Source: Artemia franciscana
Taxonomy: Eukaryota; Arthropoda; Branchiopoda; Anostraca; Artemiidae
Direction: 5' to 3'
NCBI RefSeq assembly: GCF_032884065.1
Contig: NC_088868.1
Span: 11,036,335 to 11,100,334, forward strand
Length of the DNA stretch: 64,000 nucleotides
This document shows, piece after piece, positions 12,170 through 23,988 of the stretch (position 1 is the stretch's first letter; each line of letters starts with the position of its first letter). The notes below the pieces were generated by a model that was given only the letters and a program-made list of their open reading frames with translations, had not been told where the DNA came from and did no database searches. A program made the translations under genes and the position numbers.

Positions 12170-13390
12170 CTTTTAACAACTTTCAGCTTAACTTTAAACT
12201 CCAGAAAATGTTAGTCCAAACATGTCAAACCACCATGGCAATATGTGGGTTAACCACCCTAGCAACCAATTTTGGAGTGGGAGGGTTGCTATTAGAGATA
12301 AATTCAAACCTAGGGGTCTTAATAAAAATCTCTCATTTCATTGGCTGGATGTTAGATTTGAGTCACCCTACCGCCAGAACATTCATTTAACACCTCACAC
12401 CTCAACTTTAATCTATAGAATATGTTAGTCCAAGCAATTCTCACCACTGTGGCAGTATGTGGCTACCCCGTGGCATCCCAATAATACATATTAACATATT
12501 AACGATAATACATATTAACAATAATACATAATACATTTCTGTGACATTTTTCAGATATTTTCATGATTAAAATTGATTTAAATCCATTGATTCATGTTTT
12601 TCGCAAGCCAACCTGTGATACACCATGTCAATTCATGCCACCGTGTCACACTATGACTGGTCCCTTGGCACCCTCTCATCATTCCTAAGATATTTTCAAA
12701 CATTTTTTTTATAAAACTTATGCTTTAAATCCATTGATTCGTGTTTTCCGTATGCAAACCCCTTGGTGCTGACCCCCCTAAAATAGCTTCACATCACCAT
12801 TGCATTATGTGCCTGCCACTTGTGGCACCCTTCATCTTCATCTAAGTGTTTTCTGATGTTTGAATACCCCGATAGACGTACTTTCTTTTATTTTTGTTGA
12901 TATTGTTTTCTATCAATTCCTTACATGTGCCAGAATGCCCTTAATATAAGTGTAAAATTCTGTGTAGTAAAGAGGAAAAAGAAACACTTTTGATCATGTA
13001 TGAAGGTGTGGCATATTCTAGCCATAATGGTATTTTCGCTTTTATTTCATCCCTGGTAGTAATATTATCTGATAACGCTCTCTAAAGCATTACTTAACAT
13101 GCAGATACATACCAAGTGTAAGCGATTCCTAGTAATCGATTTTCCCCTCTGCATCTCAATTAATGCAGTCATAAGAAACATGTAACTATTAGCTTAATCA
13201 TTTTAGTAAGCGGGACATAAGAATTCTCCCGTGTAGAATTGGTTATTTCTTAGAATATATTTCCTAAATCAAAATATTACAAAGGTTTTCATAGTCCAGC
13301 TGTCTATAGCGCAATTCTATTGGATGAAAATGGTCCTTTCGAATCTTAATGTGAACATAAAATCTTTAGAATATAGAGCCTCATTGAAAA
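12170..13390. other. No gene seen; decayed repeats
   Basis: Two or three weakly similar blocks contain 'ccaccatggcaatatgtgg'-type phrases (12210-12290, 12430-12480, 12620-12670). The rest is AT-rich with no open exon of note. Confidence 0.45.
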
Positions 13391-13399
13391 AACGCATTG

Positions 13400-15090
13400 A
13401 AATCAAACAGTTCGTGGTAAAGAACTGTAGTAAGGAGCGACCCGGCTCAATAGTAACCGAAACTGTAAAAAATGGTTACATAAAAAAATCGCACTTTAAT
13501 GCTGATTTTAAATATATAACTTTCATCAAGATTAGTCTTTCCTATCAAAAGTTGCGATCCTGAGAAAATTTGCCTAATTTTAGAAAATAGGGGAAAACAC
13601 CCCCTGAAAACACAATCTTAACGAAGATCACACCATTAGATTCAGCGTCTCAGAGAACCTTATTGCAGAAGTTTCAAGCTCCTATCTACAAAAATGTGGA
13701 ATTTCGCATTTTTTTTTGCCAGAAGACAAATCACGGATGCGTGTTTATTTGTTTTTTTGTTTTTTCCTAGGGGTGATCGTATCGACCCAGTGGTTCTAGA
13801 ATGTCGCGAGAGAGCTCATTCTAACGGAAACAAAAATTTCTATTGCCCTTTTTAAGTGACCAAAAAATTGGAGGGCACCTAGGCCCCTTCCCACGCAAAT
13901 TTTTCCCCAAAGTCCCCGAATCAAAATTCTGAGATAGCCATTTTATTCACCATAGTCGAAAAAACCTAATAACTATGTCTTTGGGGATGACTTTAATCCC
14001 CCGCAGTCCCCATGGGAGGGGTTGCAAGTTACAAACTTTGACCTGTGTTACAGACTGTGACCTGTGTACACATAGTAATGGTTACTGGGAAGTGTGCGGA
14101 CGTTTTCAGGGGTTTTTTTTGGTTTGTGAGGGAAAGTCGAGGTGGAAGGGCGGTTACGTGGGTGGATCTTTCCACGGAAAAACTTCTCAATTGGGAAGAT
14201 ACTTTCAATGAAGGGGGCGCAGGATTTCTTAGCATTATTAAAAAAAAACGATGAAAAAATAAATATGAAGTTTTTTTTTCTACTGAAAGTAAGGAGCAGC
14301 ATTAAAACTTAGAAAGAGCAGAAATTATAACGCATATGAGGAGTTTACCTCCTCGTAATATCTCATTTTTATACTAAAGTATTTTTAGTAATTTCAACTA
14401 TTTACTCTACGGCCTTTGTGATTCAAGGGTCATTCTTAAGGAATTGGGACAGAATTTAAGCTTTAGTGTAAAGAGCGAGGTGTCGACGAGGGGTGAACCC
14501 CCTCATATACGCAATAGAAATATACGAATATAGAAGTTCGTTACATAAGTTAATTCGTAAATTACGTATATTTTTCACTAATGAAAATGTTCGTAAAAAA
14601 TTAAAAGTTCTAGTTGCCTTTTTAAGTAATCAAAAAATTGGAGGGCAACTAGGCTTCCTCCCTCGCTCCTTTTTTCTCAAAACTTCCGATTAAAACTATG
14701 AGAAAGCCATTTAGCCAAAAAAAATTAATATGCAAATTTCCTTTTTGATTATTCATGTGCGGAAAGCCAAGACCAAAACATGCATTAATTAAAAACCGTC
14801 CAGAAATTAAATTAAAAAGACAAGTTTTTTAAATGAAAGTAAGGAGCAACACTAAAACTGAAAACGAACAGAAATTACTCCGTATATGAAAGGGGCTTTC
14901 CCTCCTCAACGCCCCGCTCTTTACGCTAATGTTTTTTACTGTTTTAAGAAGTAGAGTTAAGAGAAAGAGTCAAACTTTAGCGTAAAGAGCGAGGCGTTGA
15001 GGAGCGAAAGCCCCGTTCATATACGGAGTAATTTCTGTTCGTTTTAAGTTTTAATGTCGCTCCTTACTTTCATTTAAAAAACCTGTATTT
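13400..15090 (+). repeat. Dispersed repeat family F2, copy 2
   Basis: Collinear with 4708-6490 from the CAGTTCGT...hairpin through to the terminal palindrome (about 14822-15083). There are scattered substitutions and indels. It lies between the two arms of the inverted repeat, so it may have been carried or inserted there. Confidence 0.8.
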
Positions 15091-15094
15091 TTAT

Positions 15095-15970
15095 TTAATC
15101 TCTTAAAGTATTATGTAACATCCCATGTGTGCACCGTTATTACTTAACACTCACGTCTGTGGTCTCCTCAGTTAAAATCGAGGATCTCCACAGGGGTCTG
15201 AAGGACAAGTCACATGTAAATGCGTCATCCTGCACATAAGAAAACATTTCCCTACTACGTGTGAACTAAAGAAATGCTGGAAAAATGCCTTGACGAAAAA
15301 ATGTCTTAGAAAACGCCTCGGGATGACTTGAAAAGAAATGGCTGAAAAAACATCTTGGGATGTGTTGAACCCTCTTGAAGAGAAATCTCTTTAAAAACGC
15401 CTTGGGATGTCTTGAAACGTCTCGAAAAACGCCTTGAAGGAAAATGTCTTGGGATGTCTTGAAACGTCTTGAAAAGAAATGACTGAAAAAACATCTTTGG
15501 ATGTGTTGAACCCTCTTGAAGAGAAATCTCTTAAAAAAACGCCTTGGAATTTGTTGAAACGTCTTGAAGAAAAATGTCTTAAAAATTTCCCTACTTGACC
15601 AGTGGACTCTAACAAGCCCCATTATGTAACACTCCAAACCATATTATGTAACACTCCAAACTCTATTATGTAACAATTAAATAAAACCCTCCCTATTACG
15701 TAACAACCAAAGTAAACCTTCTTAATTGGGAAACAGACACCTGCATCTCCTAGAAAACATTCCTTGTGACGTAACAGGCACCTGCATCTCCTACAAAACA
15801 TTTTTTTTGAAGTAACATCTACCCGCGTCTCTAAGATAACATTCCCTATGACGTCGCAAACACCTGCTAACTATCATGGAATGACAGGATAGGGTTGCGT
15901 TTAAAAGCAGGGATAGGGATGTCTTTGAAGCGAGGGATGGGGATGACTTTAAAATCATTATGCCGATACT
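15095..15970 (-). repeat. Right arm of the large inverted repeat, with a minisatellite
   Basis: Reverse-complement match to 9991-10720. The block at 15270-15600 contains about two and a half repeats of a roughly 125-bp unit rich in 'ttgggatgtcttgaaacgtcttga'. The short minus-strand ORFs in it are only the translated repeat. Confidence 0.7.
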
Positions 15971-16219
15971 ACTGTTGTCAAAAGGGCGCATCAGAAACAT
16001 CTAACGAGCGGCTAAGGGTATTAAATTGAGTTTTCCGAGGTATGTTGAGAGGGATGTTGGAGTAATCTGAAATTAGCCAGCTACCCCCTTGCATTTTTAG
16101 ATGCCCCCTCAACAGTGATAAAAATTTTGAAACATCATTTTGTTCAAAGCAGTCAAAAGTCTATAATTTATGCATCTGAGGATACCGTGCTTCTGCAGAT
16201 CCCGGGACAAGGAGTTTAT

Positions 16220-17870
16220 ATAATGGACTTTGTCCATATTTTACATACAGGTTTTATCATGGGGAAAGATGGGAATGTTTGATCCTGGATGAGCTCCAGT
16301 AGGGAAACGGGTAAGACGTGAAAAATCGGGAAATGGTGAGAGGTCTGAAGAGTTAAATCAAAAGACAATATTTGCACCCGGCTATCGAAAATGTGTATCA
16401 GCAATATCTTAGGCACGGGTAAGAATATTAACTTGAAACTTTAGGACCACTACTACGGTGACTCTCCCTTCTAAATGGGACGTGGAATGCCCCATTTAGG
16501 CATGTAATGGGACTAAACAAAACCGGTAAAAATACACAAATCTGACAGCATTCTAATGTAAGGATATTTATATTCAAAATATTATGCAGACTCCGCTAAT
16601 AATGACTTTTGAAGCTGAAAGTACTTTTGTAGAATTTGTGAGAACACACTTGTTTATACATTAGTTTCAAGATATTCAAATGAAAGATCACAGGTGACAT
16701 GTCACCTAAAAATATTTTGCAGAGACATTTATCACCAATATCTGCCATTAGTGATAGTGGCACCAATAGCAACGTTTATCCTGAGCATTCAGGAGAGAGG
16801 GAGGCTCAATTGGATGTAACTTAGTAAACAGTTCAATACAATACCTAAAACGGTGCGTGCGAATACTACCACTAACTAGAATTTATCACCTAAAATGACC
16901 GTCCGCGGTCTCACAATTTCGTGGCGTTTTGCAAAAAGGGCATAAGACCGTTTTTTTTCCAAAAATGAATTAAGCATATGGTCCGAAAGAGCCCTTTGAG
17001 TTCCAAGGCCCTTTTTGCAAAACGCTATAGAATTGCTCACATTCCATCCTACATACTCTTTTCAAAACTTAATTGTCTGCTGCCTCTTTTAAAATCTTTC
17101 CTTATAGCCTCTTTCCAACCAATTCTAGGATAATCTGCTTTTCTTTTCCACAAAGATTGTAGAAACATAAACTTTAATTTAAAATCAACTTGAACTTACA
17201 GAGCAGGTTGATCTGTAATTCAGATCATTTACAGGAGTGAATGGTAGTTAAAGACGTATTTCGCCCATAGTAACCAGTGCCATGCAAAGACATAGTCAAT
17301 AGAGTTGATTTCTTTACTTTATTATATTAACAACAAAGCTAAAGCTAATAAATAAATATTAAGTTAAAGTTAACAAATATTAACAGCATATTGTGGCTAA
17401 TAAATATATTAATAATAATGTTAAATTTATAAAACATAGTCAGCAAAGTTAATATGCCTTCCGTTAGACTTTTTGCGATAAAAAAAAACTTTCTAGGCCA
17501 AAAATATAAACCTTTTATGAGACAATTCTGAGATCATTATATGACAATTATAATTATAATACATACAGCTTAGAAATCGGTGGTCTCTCGCATTGTATAT
17601 TTTCCTTTAAAATTTTACATAATGCATATTTATGCATATAAAACTTTAATTGCATTCAAAATTTCTTAAAATTGCAAATAAAAATTGCAAAGTTGACATT
17701 AAAGAGGTGCAGTGAAGGGAATGGTCGAAAATCCCTTAGACAAGTTACGACATGAAAAAAGAAAATAAAAAGGGACGAATAAAAATAAAAGAAGCGAAAA
17801 AGTATATGAGCAAATTAAAGAAAGATAAAACCAAACACGGTTTATTTGCGAAACTCTAATTGTAGAAGAG
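16220..17870. other. No gene seen, one strong hairpin
   Basis: AT-rich. The only structured element is an 18-bp inverted repeat at 16924-16941 and 17008-17025. Short ORFs show no family resemblance. Confidence 0.45.
16924..17025. repeat. Perfect 18-bp inverted repeat with 66-base loop
   Basis: GCGTTTTGCAAAAAGGGC and its exact reverse complement face each other. Possibly the ends of a very small foldback element. Confidence 0.8.
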
Positions 17871-17878
17871 GGACATAC

Positions 17879-18037
17879 CTTTTATGTGCGAAGAACTTGA
17901 ACTCAGACGCTGAGGATGCAGTTCCAATTTTACAGGGATACAAGGTTCATTTTCTACCTGTTCATGGTTAGTTGACAAATACGGATTTATACATCCAACA
18001 GGCTCTTCTTCATCATTTGAGTATGTACCTTCTATTT
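17879..18037 (-). CDS. Candidate internal coding exon (159 nt), unknown protein, possibly upstream exon of the zinc-finger gene
   Basis: On the minus strand a T-rich acceptor (ttacttttatttcag) opens a 159-nt segment with one fully open frame of 52 codons (2 + 156 + 1 nt), closed by a good donor (AAAAG/gtatgt). The peptide is acidic and serine-rich (IEGTYSNDEEEPVG at the start, SSSSSHIK at the end) with no domain I can name. It looks like the linker regions of transcription factors. The exon ends with one base of a split codon, and the zinc-finger exon starting at 2123 supplies exactly two, so the reading frame would continue in phase. That is suggestive, not proof: a phase match happens one time in three. 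The surroundings hold no repeat family, which favours real host sequence. Confidence 0.5.
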
Positions 18038-18109
18038 CTGAAATAAAAGTAAAATAAGTTTAGAAATCAATTTGAAAGACAAACTTTTTTGCAGTAAACC
18101 TATACCAAA

Positions 18110-18250
18110 AGGAATAAAAACTACTTCATTTCAACTAAAAGCAGAAAAAAAATTAAAACTTAACCCAAAAAGACAAATATTCCCTGTAAGAGTGGGGCTG
18201 CCCACTTTTTAGGCTAAAGTTTACAAGTGCTACACTGAAAGCATTAACAA
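18110..18250 (+). repeat. Decayed fragment of F2 end
   Basis: Phrases 'attaaaacttaaccca', 'ggggctgccca' and 'ttttaggctaaagttt' follow the order of the F2 terminal region at low identity. Confidence 0.35.
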
Positions 18251-18599
18251 GGGTTAGGTAATTACATGTGTTTAAAAAGACTTAATATTGGAGAGCGGAG
18301 GTTTAAGAAGCAGCTCTCCTATCGTGAAAAATAATTTTTTCAAAGGAAAATGACTCCAATAGACAGTATTGCAGCTTTGCTATTTTTGCGGCATAATTTT
18401 CTTCCTTTCTTCCTTTGCTAATTTTTGCTGTAATTTTCTACCTTTCTTCCTTTGCTATTTTTGCTGTAATTTTCTTCCTCGAGGTTAAAATGACCAAAAA
18501 TGAAACAAAACAGGGATGCTGCAAGTTCAGCTGGACTTTAAGCACAGAAGAATCAATTTCAAAATGGATCTAATAATTTTGCATTACAATTTCGAAGCA

Positions 18600-20075
18600 A
18601 TAATGCCTAAGCATGGCCTCGGGTGGAGATACTGCTACAACTACTAATAACAGCTCTTTGCAACACCGGATTGCCTGGGGCCAACAGAGCTACTCATACT
18701 CCACCTTCATCTCAATCTATTCAAAACTTACCTTATTACACCCTCCTTAAAAATTCAAATTTTGTTAAATCCTTCCTTATGATCTCATCAAACCCCTCGA
18801 TGGTTGGGTGAAAAGGACCATCGTTGGATATCTGCCGTCTTTTATCTGCAGGAAAGACACTTCAACCTTCCTCTTCTTATAGCCCCCAAAAGTAAAATTG
18901 CGCCGCTTTTTTGTACAACTTACTGTTTGAAATACAGTCAATCAGACGGGAAATCAAGTAATTTGTAGACAATTCTACTAGAAAACTTCGAACATATCTT
19001 CTCCAGTCTTTAAGAGTACCCATGTTTCAGAGCCATACTTGAACACTGCCATCACTATTTCTTGTAATATTCGAATCTTGGTTTATAGACTTATTTTCTT
19101 GTTTGGGAAAAATTTTTCAAATGTGAAAAAAAACACACTGAGCTTGGGTGTTTTCTCTATTTTTGGAAAAACAATCTTGGCTTCTCTACTATATTACCTT
19201 CACTATATCCATCATCTTAACTGATCTTACCACCTAAGATCTCAACTTAATGGATTATCCACCTATTATTCACTTAATCGATCTTTTCCTTATCCAATAT
19301 CACCAGTTTAGCTTCGCTTATTACCAGTCTAAGCAACCAACTCTTCTTCACATTAATTTTCAAACCAATTCTTGCACCCTGGACTCAGAAAACCCCAGCA
19401 AAACATTCATTTTACTGGAATTTTCATTTAGGACGCTCAAATCGTCTGCACAATCTTAGTCACGGAGGGTTTTACTTTCCCATTTGACTCCACTCCCTCC
19501 CATAGCCTTTCGTATTCTCCTTAAGGCGAGGTCAATCAAAATGAACAAAATGAACAGGAGTAAAACCCCATCCTCCGTAACTACTGGTTAAATAGGAAAC
19601 CAGCTTCTAATCTCATTTGCTATCTTCTCCGCGGTTAGGTTATTCTCTTACATAGCGCGAATAGCTTAAAAATGTATGTATGTCGGATACCGTATATGGG
19701 TAGGACATTCGTTAAAAGTCTTCTGTCGGCTGGATACAAAGCTTACTCATAATCTATATAAAGTGAGGAGGACCAAAGGATTCTGATGACTCAGGTAGTT
19801 TTTATTTCTAATCTAAGAATGAGCAATTGATGGACGTACTCTCTCTCCCTTTCCTAAAACGACACTGTTCTTCTCTTAAAACTTTATCTACTGCATGTTC
19901 AAGTCTAAAAAGTACCATGTATTTGTTTGTTTCCAAGTATTTGTTTCTGATGGTCTTAGAGAAACCAGGCTAATGTCTCTTAGAGTAACCCAACTCACTC
20001 TTATCACCATTCTTACAGAGGGATTTAATTCAAGCTTTTTGTAGAATGTCCAAAAGCTTCCCCTTTTAATTATAA
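18600..20075 (-). pseudogene. Decayed LINE reverse transcriptase (RTE-like or related), 3' half
   Basis: Translated in shifting minus-strand frames, pieces of a non-LTR reverse transcriptase appear in the right order. From 20070 down there are: a segment with LREEQCRFRKGRE (the EQ-GFRKGR motif), a GVLLLFILFILIDLALRR block, CADDLSVLNE (the A/YADD catalytic motif), FKYGSETWVL, and a C-terminal stretch ending near 18790-18600. Frameshifts and stops are frequent, so this is long dead. The 100-base gap at 20084 cuts off whatever lay upstream. The clade is a guess from motif wording. A fragment of what looks like the same family's extreme C-terminus is at 56430-56570. Confidence 0.65.
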
Positions 20076-20083
20076 TAAATTAT

Positions 20084-20183
20084 NNNNNNNNNNNNNNNNN
20101 NNNNNNNNNNNNNNNNNNNNNNNNNNNNNNNNNNNNNNNNNNNNNNNNNNNNNNNNNNNNNNNNNNNNNNNNNNNNNNNNNNN
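20084..20183. other. Assembly gap, 100 N
   Basis: Exactly 100 N, the usual scaffold placeholder, so the true distance is unknown. It separates the LINE relic from an LTR fragment. Confidence 0.99.
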
Positions 20184-20604
20184 ACCCGGATTTCTAAATT
20201 AAGCACTGGGTAGACTGACCTCAGAAATGTTGCAACGCAACTCTTATTTTGATTATACGACATAAATCTAATTTTGGTAGTCAAAAAAAGTATCATTTTG
20301 TATCATTTTGTATCATTTTCGACTACCAAAATTGGTAGCTGTAATTACGAAATTGTAACCAAAATTGCTTGCTGTGAAACTATCATAAAAAAGGTATTGT
20401 TTTCGACTACCAAAATTGGAAGCTGTAAAACTTGCTGTAATTGCGAAATTGTAAGCAAAATTGCTTGCTGTGAAACTTGTGCCAAAAAGTAAAACTTTGT
20501 TTTGCTTTTGTAAAACTTTTGTTTGAAACCTTCTAAAGTGAACGAAATAAGAGACTTGGTTTTGGGTTCCGAAAGGGGGGGGGTTGCTGGTCCATATGTT
20601 ACAA
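20184..20604 (-). mobile_element. LTR fragment (copy a)
   Basis: Matches the inner part of the LTRs at 28338 and 35450, from 'acccggatttctaaattaagc' to the terminal 'ggttgctggtccatatgttaca'. In the orientation set by the primer-binding site at 38749 it reads on the minus strand, starting at 20604. The rest is lost in the gap. Confidence 0.8.
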
Positions 20605-21498
20605 GTGCTTATCTGTGACCCCTCAGTAATATTGACAGGAAATGAGCAACAGACAAAATAAAATTTAAATGGCTATCAGAAACTGAATACAGGCTAAAGG
20701 GGGGTAAAAAAAAAAAACAGGGCTGTATAACTGAAGTTCAAAAATAGGTGGTGAGTTTTTAGTGGAATAAACACTTCCCTAGCAAATTTCAACTATAGGT
20801 CATGAAAGGAGATTAATGTGTAGCTTGATCATTCTTAAATAGTAATATGCATATAAAGAAAGAGAGTATTGCTTAGAGGGTTGTACACTCAACCATGCAG
20901 CTTGCCAAGACAATTTTAAGCTCCCATTATGAACTATGCACTCATAGCAGCAAATAGCAGCTACATCAGGCTAAAGGACCAATTACTACACCTTATCTTG
21001 AGGTTTTTGTGCATGTGAGAATAGAAAAAGCATAAAAGGCATTTCTGACTTAAATACCATACTTTACTCATTGTCAGATCTATTGCAACTGTTGAAGAAG
21101 CAGTTAAACATATTCAAGTTTTTTGGCTCCCTAGGTAGGCTAGTTTGCTTTATACAGGCAATTTAGCTGATATCTTACCTCTTAATGGCAATTTTTAAAA
21201 GCATTTTTTGCTCCTGTATTATTAGAGCAGAAATAAAATTTGAAGGATATTGTTCCTACAGAAGGATAAAATTACCAGCCTTTAGAAGACTGAATAGTCT
21301 ACACTAGCCTATCTCTGCCATAGGATTACAGACAGTCTCTGAGATATGATTTGGCAGGCCATAAATCCTCAACTTATCAGTAATACTTCACCTAGGCCTA
21401 TTTACAAAGTCTAAAAGGATTCAATCCTCAGAATACTCCCAAGTGGCAATTTAACATAGTTTAACAAAGTTGCCTGGAACAAGTCAATCCCTAAAATG
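20605..21498. other. No repeat family recognised; weak exon candidate inside
   Basis: Sequence not found elsewhere in the window. The minus strand at 21179-21255 has an acceptor (tatccttctgtag), 25 open codons and a donor (AAGAG/gtaagat). In AT-rich DNA this is weak evidence, so I do not call it a gene. Confidence 0.35.
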
Positions 21499-22105
21499 GG
21501 TAAAATTCTAGTCCATTGACTTCTTGCTATCTTGGAAAGTTGTTGGGCTAGAGAATTGAAACTTTCAGGGATGTGTCTACAGGTTAAAATATATCCCGGG
21601 AAGTTATTTTGAGATCCCTAACTATACCCCTGCCACCTCCTCTATATAATGCAGTTTTTTGTGCATTACAGCTTATATTTTGATCAAATTTGATCCTATA
21701 TTACTATTAAAAGTGTAAATCCTTGCTTACCTTAGAAAAATTCAACTTTTCAGTGTTTTTTAAGGTACTATATTCCATAATTAGTTCACTGGCATTGAAA
21801 AACAATTATTACCTTTTATGGTATAGTTCAAAATGGAATTTAGGCATTTAAAGCCATCCCCTGTTTGAAACCTCTTATCTTTAAATGGCTTTTGACAGGG
21901 GTAATACAAATAAGACTTTGAACTTTTAAGGGGCTTCTCACTCAAGACTATGATTCGTTGCTACAATTGGGCAAGGTTTATGTTAAATGTGTGTCAATAA
22001 CGTTTATTTTTTAAATCATAACGGCATAGAGAAAGTCAATTTCTTCAAGAAGGCCCAATAATGATTCTTAGAAGCCTGAAGAGAGGCGAAACAGAAATTT
22101 AGTGG
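21499..22105 (+). repeat. Inverted counterpart of 26631-26765, interrupted by a 483-bp insertion
   Basis: 21499-21528 and 22012-22105 together match the reverse complement of the continuous stretch 26631-26765. The 483 bp between (21529-22011) are absent from the other copy and look like an inserted element. It contains 'gaattgaaactttcaggga' and 'atttaaagccatcccctg'-type phrases. Confidence 0.7.
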
Positions 22106-22109
22106 GAGA

Positions 22110-22930
22110 AATAAGCGCAAGTCCTAAATACGAACTCCTAAATTTGAGCTCCGCATTAATTACTCTTTTAAATACCGGATGACACATGGAAAGGTAATTA
22201 CGAGTGACATAACAATTCCCCCGGAAAGCTTTCTGGGATCTGAAAAGAGCTTTTAATGAAGTTGCAAGGTATTTTAGCATTCTTATTTTTAATATATTTA
22301 TCAGAAATTTTTGAAAAATTTAGCGTTACTTCTTTGTTTTCATTTGAATAATTCGTTTTTATGGCCTTGGATATTAACCAAGTGACATATAGCGATCGCA
22401 AATTTTGTTGTTCTGTCGATCACGCTCAATAATGCTTTTTAAAAACCTGAAGAGAGGCGAAACAGAAATCTGAGACCAGTGGTGTCAATTACGGGAGGGA
22501 CAAGGGAACCGCCCTATACTCCCCCTCTAGATTTTTTTATATTTTCATTGAAAATGCCTTTATTTGTGTTTTCTTTGAAAAAAAACGACAAATTTCCCCC
22601 CGCTATATTTTCAAAACGCATTTTACACCTCCTAAATTGTGTTATTTGACACTGTCTTAGATGGGATCTCTCAACTCAACAAACACAAAGAAGACTTATG
22701 AACAACTTACAGATTTGTAAGCAGTCTTTAACGATATTTCCGTCATTATAAATTTTCCACAAATATATTAAAATAAGAATGCTAAATTACTTTATAACTT
22801 CATCAAAAGCTCCTTTCAAATCCCGGAAAGCTGTTCCGGCTTCCGGGGGAATTGTTATGTCACTCGTAATTACCTTTCCATGCGTCATCCGGTATTAAAA
22901 GAGTAATTAATGTGGAGTTCAAATATTGAG
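22110..22930. repeat. Imperfect foldback element
   Basis: 22145-22310 (taattactcttttaaatacc, ggaaaggtaattacgagtgac, aacaattcccccggaaagct) returns in reverse complement at about 22760-22915, with about 450 bp between. The arms are diverged but collinear over about 150 bp. Confidence 0.7.
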
Positions 22931-23745
22931 AAGACTGTTTGTTTTAATGAGAATGTAAATATGTGGGAGGTTGTGAACCTTTTCCCGTTAAATTCAAATA
23001 GGCTAGGAAACAACTAGCCGTATCCAGGAGGGCTAAAGGGTATATACCCCCCGTCCGAAACCTTTCTCCGACTCGTAAAAACGTAACGAAACGAATATAA
23101 ACAAGTCTTTCATGCGTTTCATAGTTTTTGTTTTATAAAAATTCCTCAAAAAAATCTTTAATACCCCTTCCCCCTTGGAAATTTCCTGGATACCACCCTA
23201 TGAAAGAGATTTAGAAATGTGAAAAATACCAGTTTTCAAATTTTAAGGGGTGTGTAACATTTCCAAATCATCTATATTGGTAAAATGCCAACAATTGGGA
23301 GAAGGGATTGTTGAAACACAAATAGTCAATCAACGAAGTCATAGTTTTTACCAAAGGCCCAAGAATTTTTATTCCGCCTTGGCCCAACACGTGAACAATC
23401 ACCCTCACTACTTCATTTTGTTTGAAAACACTTCCATTATTCAGAGGTCCTTGTCGAAATATTTGCTTAATTTTCATCTTCATATTTTGCTACTGACTGA
23501 CAAAATTCTCATTTTCTCAACTATTTGATTTTTTTCATTAATTACATATTTTCCTTTCCTGGTTTCTCACAAAACATTGAGCTTTAAATATTATAGGAAT
23601 GTGTTGAAGCTTGTCTTAAGTTTAATATGATCCTTTACTTTCCTTTGTAAAACTTCTTTCCTGGATAGTTGTGTTGTAATTAATGTTTATTAAGGGCTTA
23701 TTTTTGGTTTATCTTGATAATTTTAAATATATATTTATAAAACTA
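22931..23745. other. No gene seen
   Basis: One 71-codon minus-strand ORF (23268-23483) has a normal amino-acid mix, but no family resemblance and no convincing splice sites. The rest is AT-rich non-coding. Confidence 0.4.
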
Positions 23746-23912
23746 CTAGCTGTTGGGGTGGCGCTTCGCGCCACCCCAACACCTAGTTGGTGGGGGCGCT
23801 TCGCGCCCCCCCCCCCCCCCCCCAAGCCCCCTCGCGCGCGTAAGTCGTTACGCGCCATAATAGTTACGCGCCATTGTAGTTGTGTCCCTATGTCCCACCT
23901 GTGAATATAGAT

Positions 23913-23988
<76 letters not shown>

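Noticed and set aside
23268..23483. 71-codon minus-strand ORF with normal composition
   Set aside because: No recognisable family, no reliable splice sites, no supporting context.
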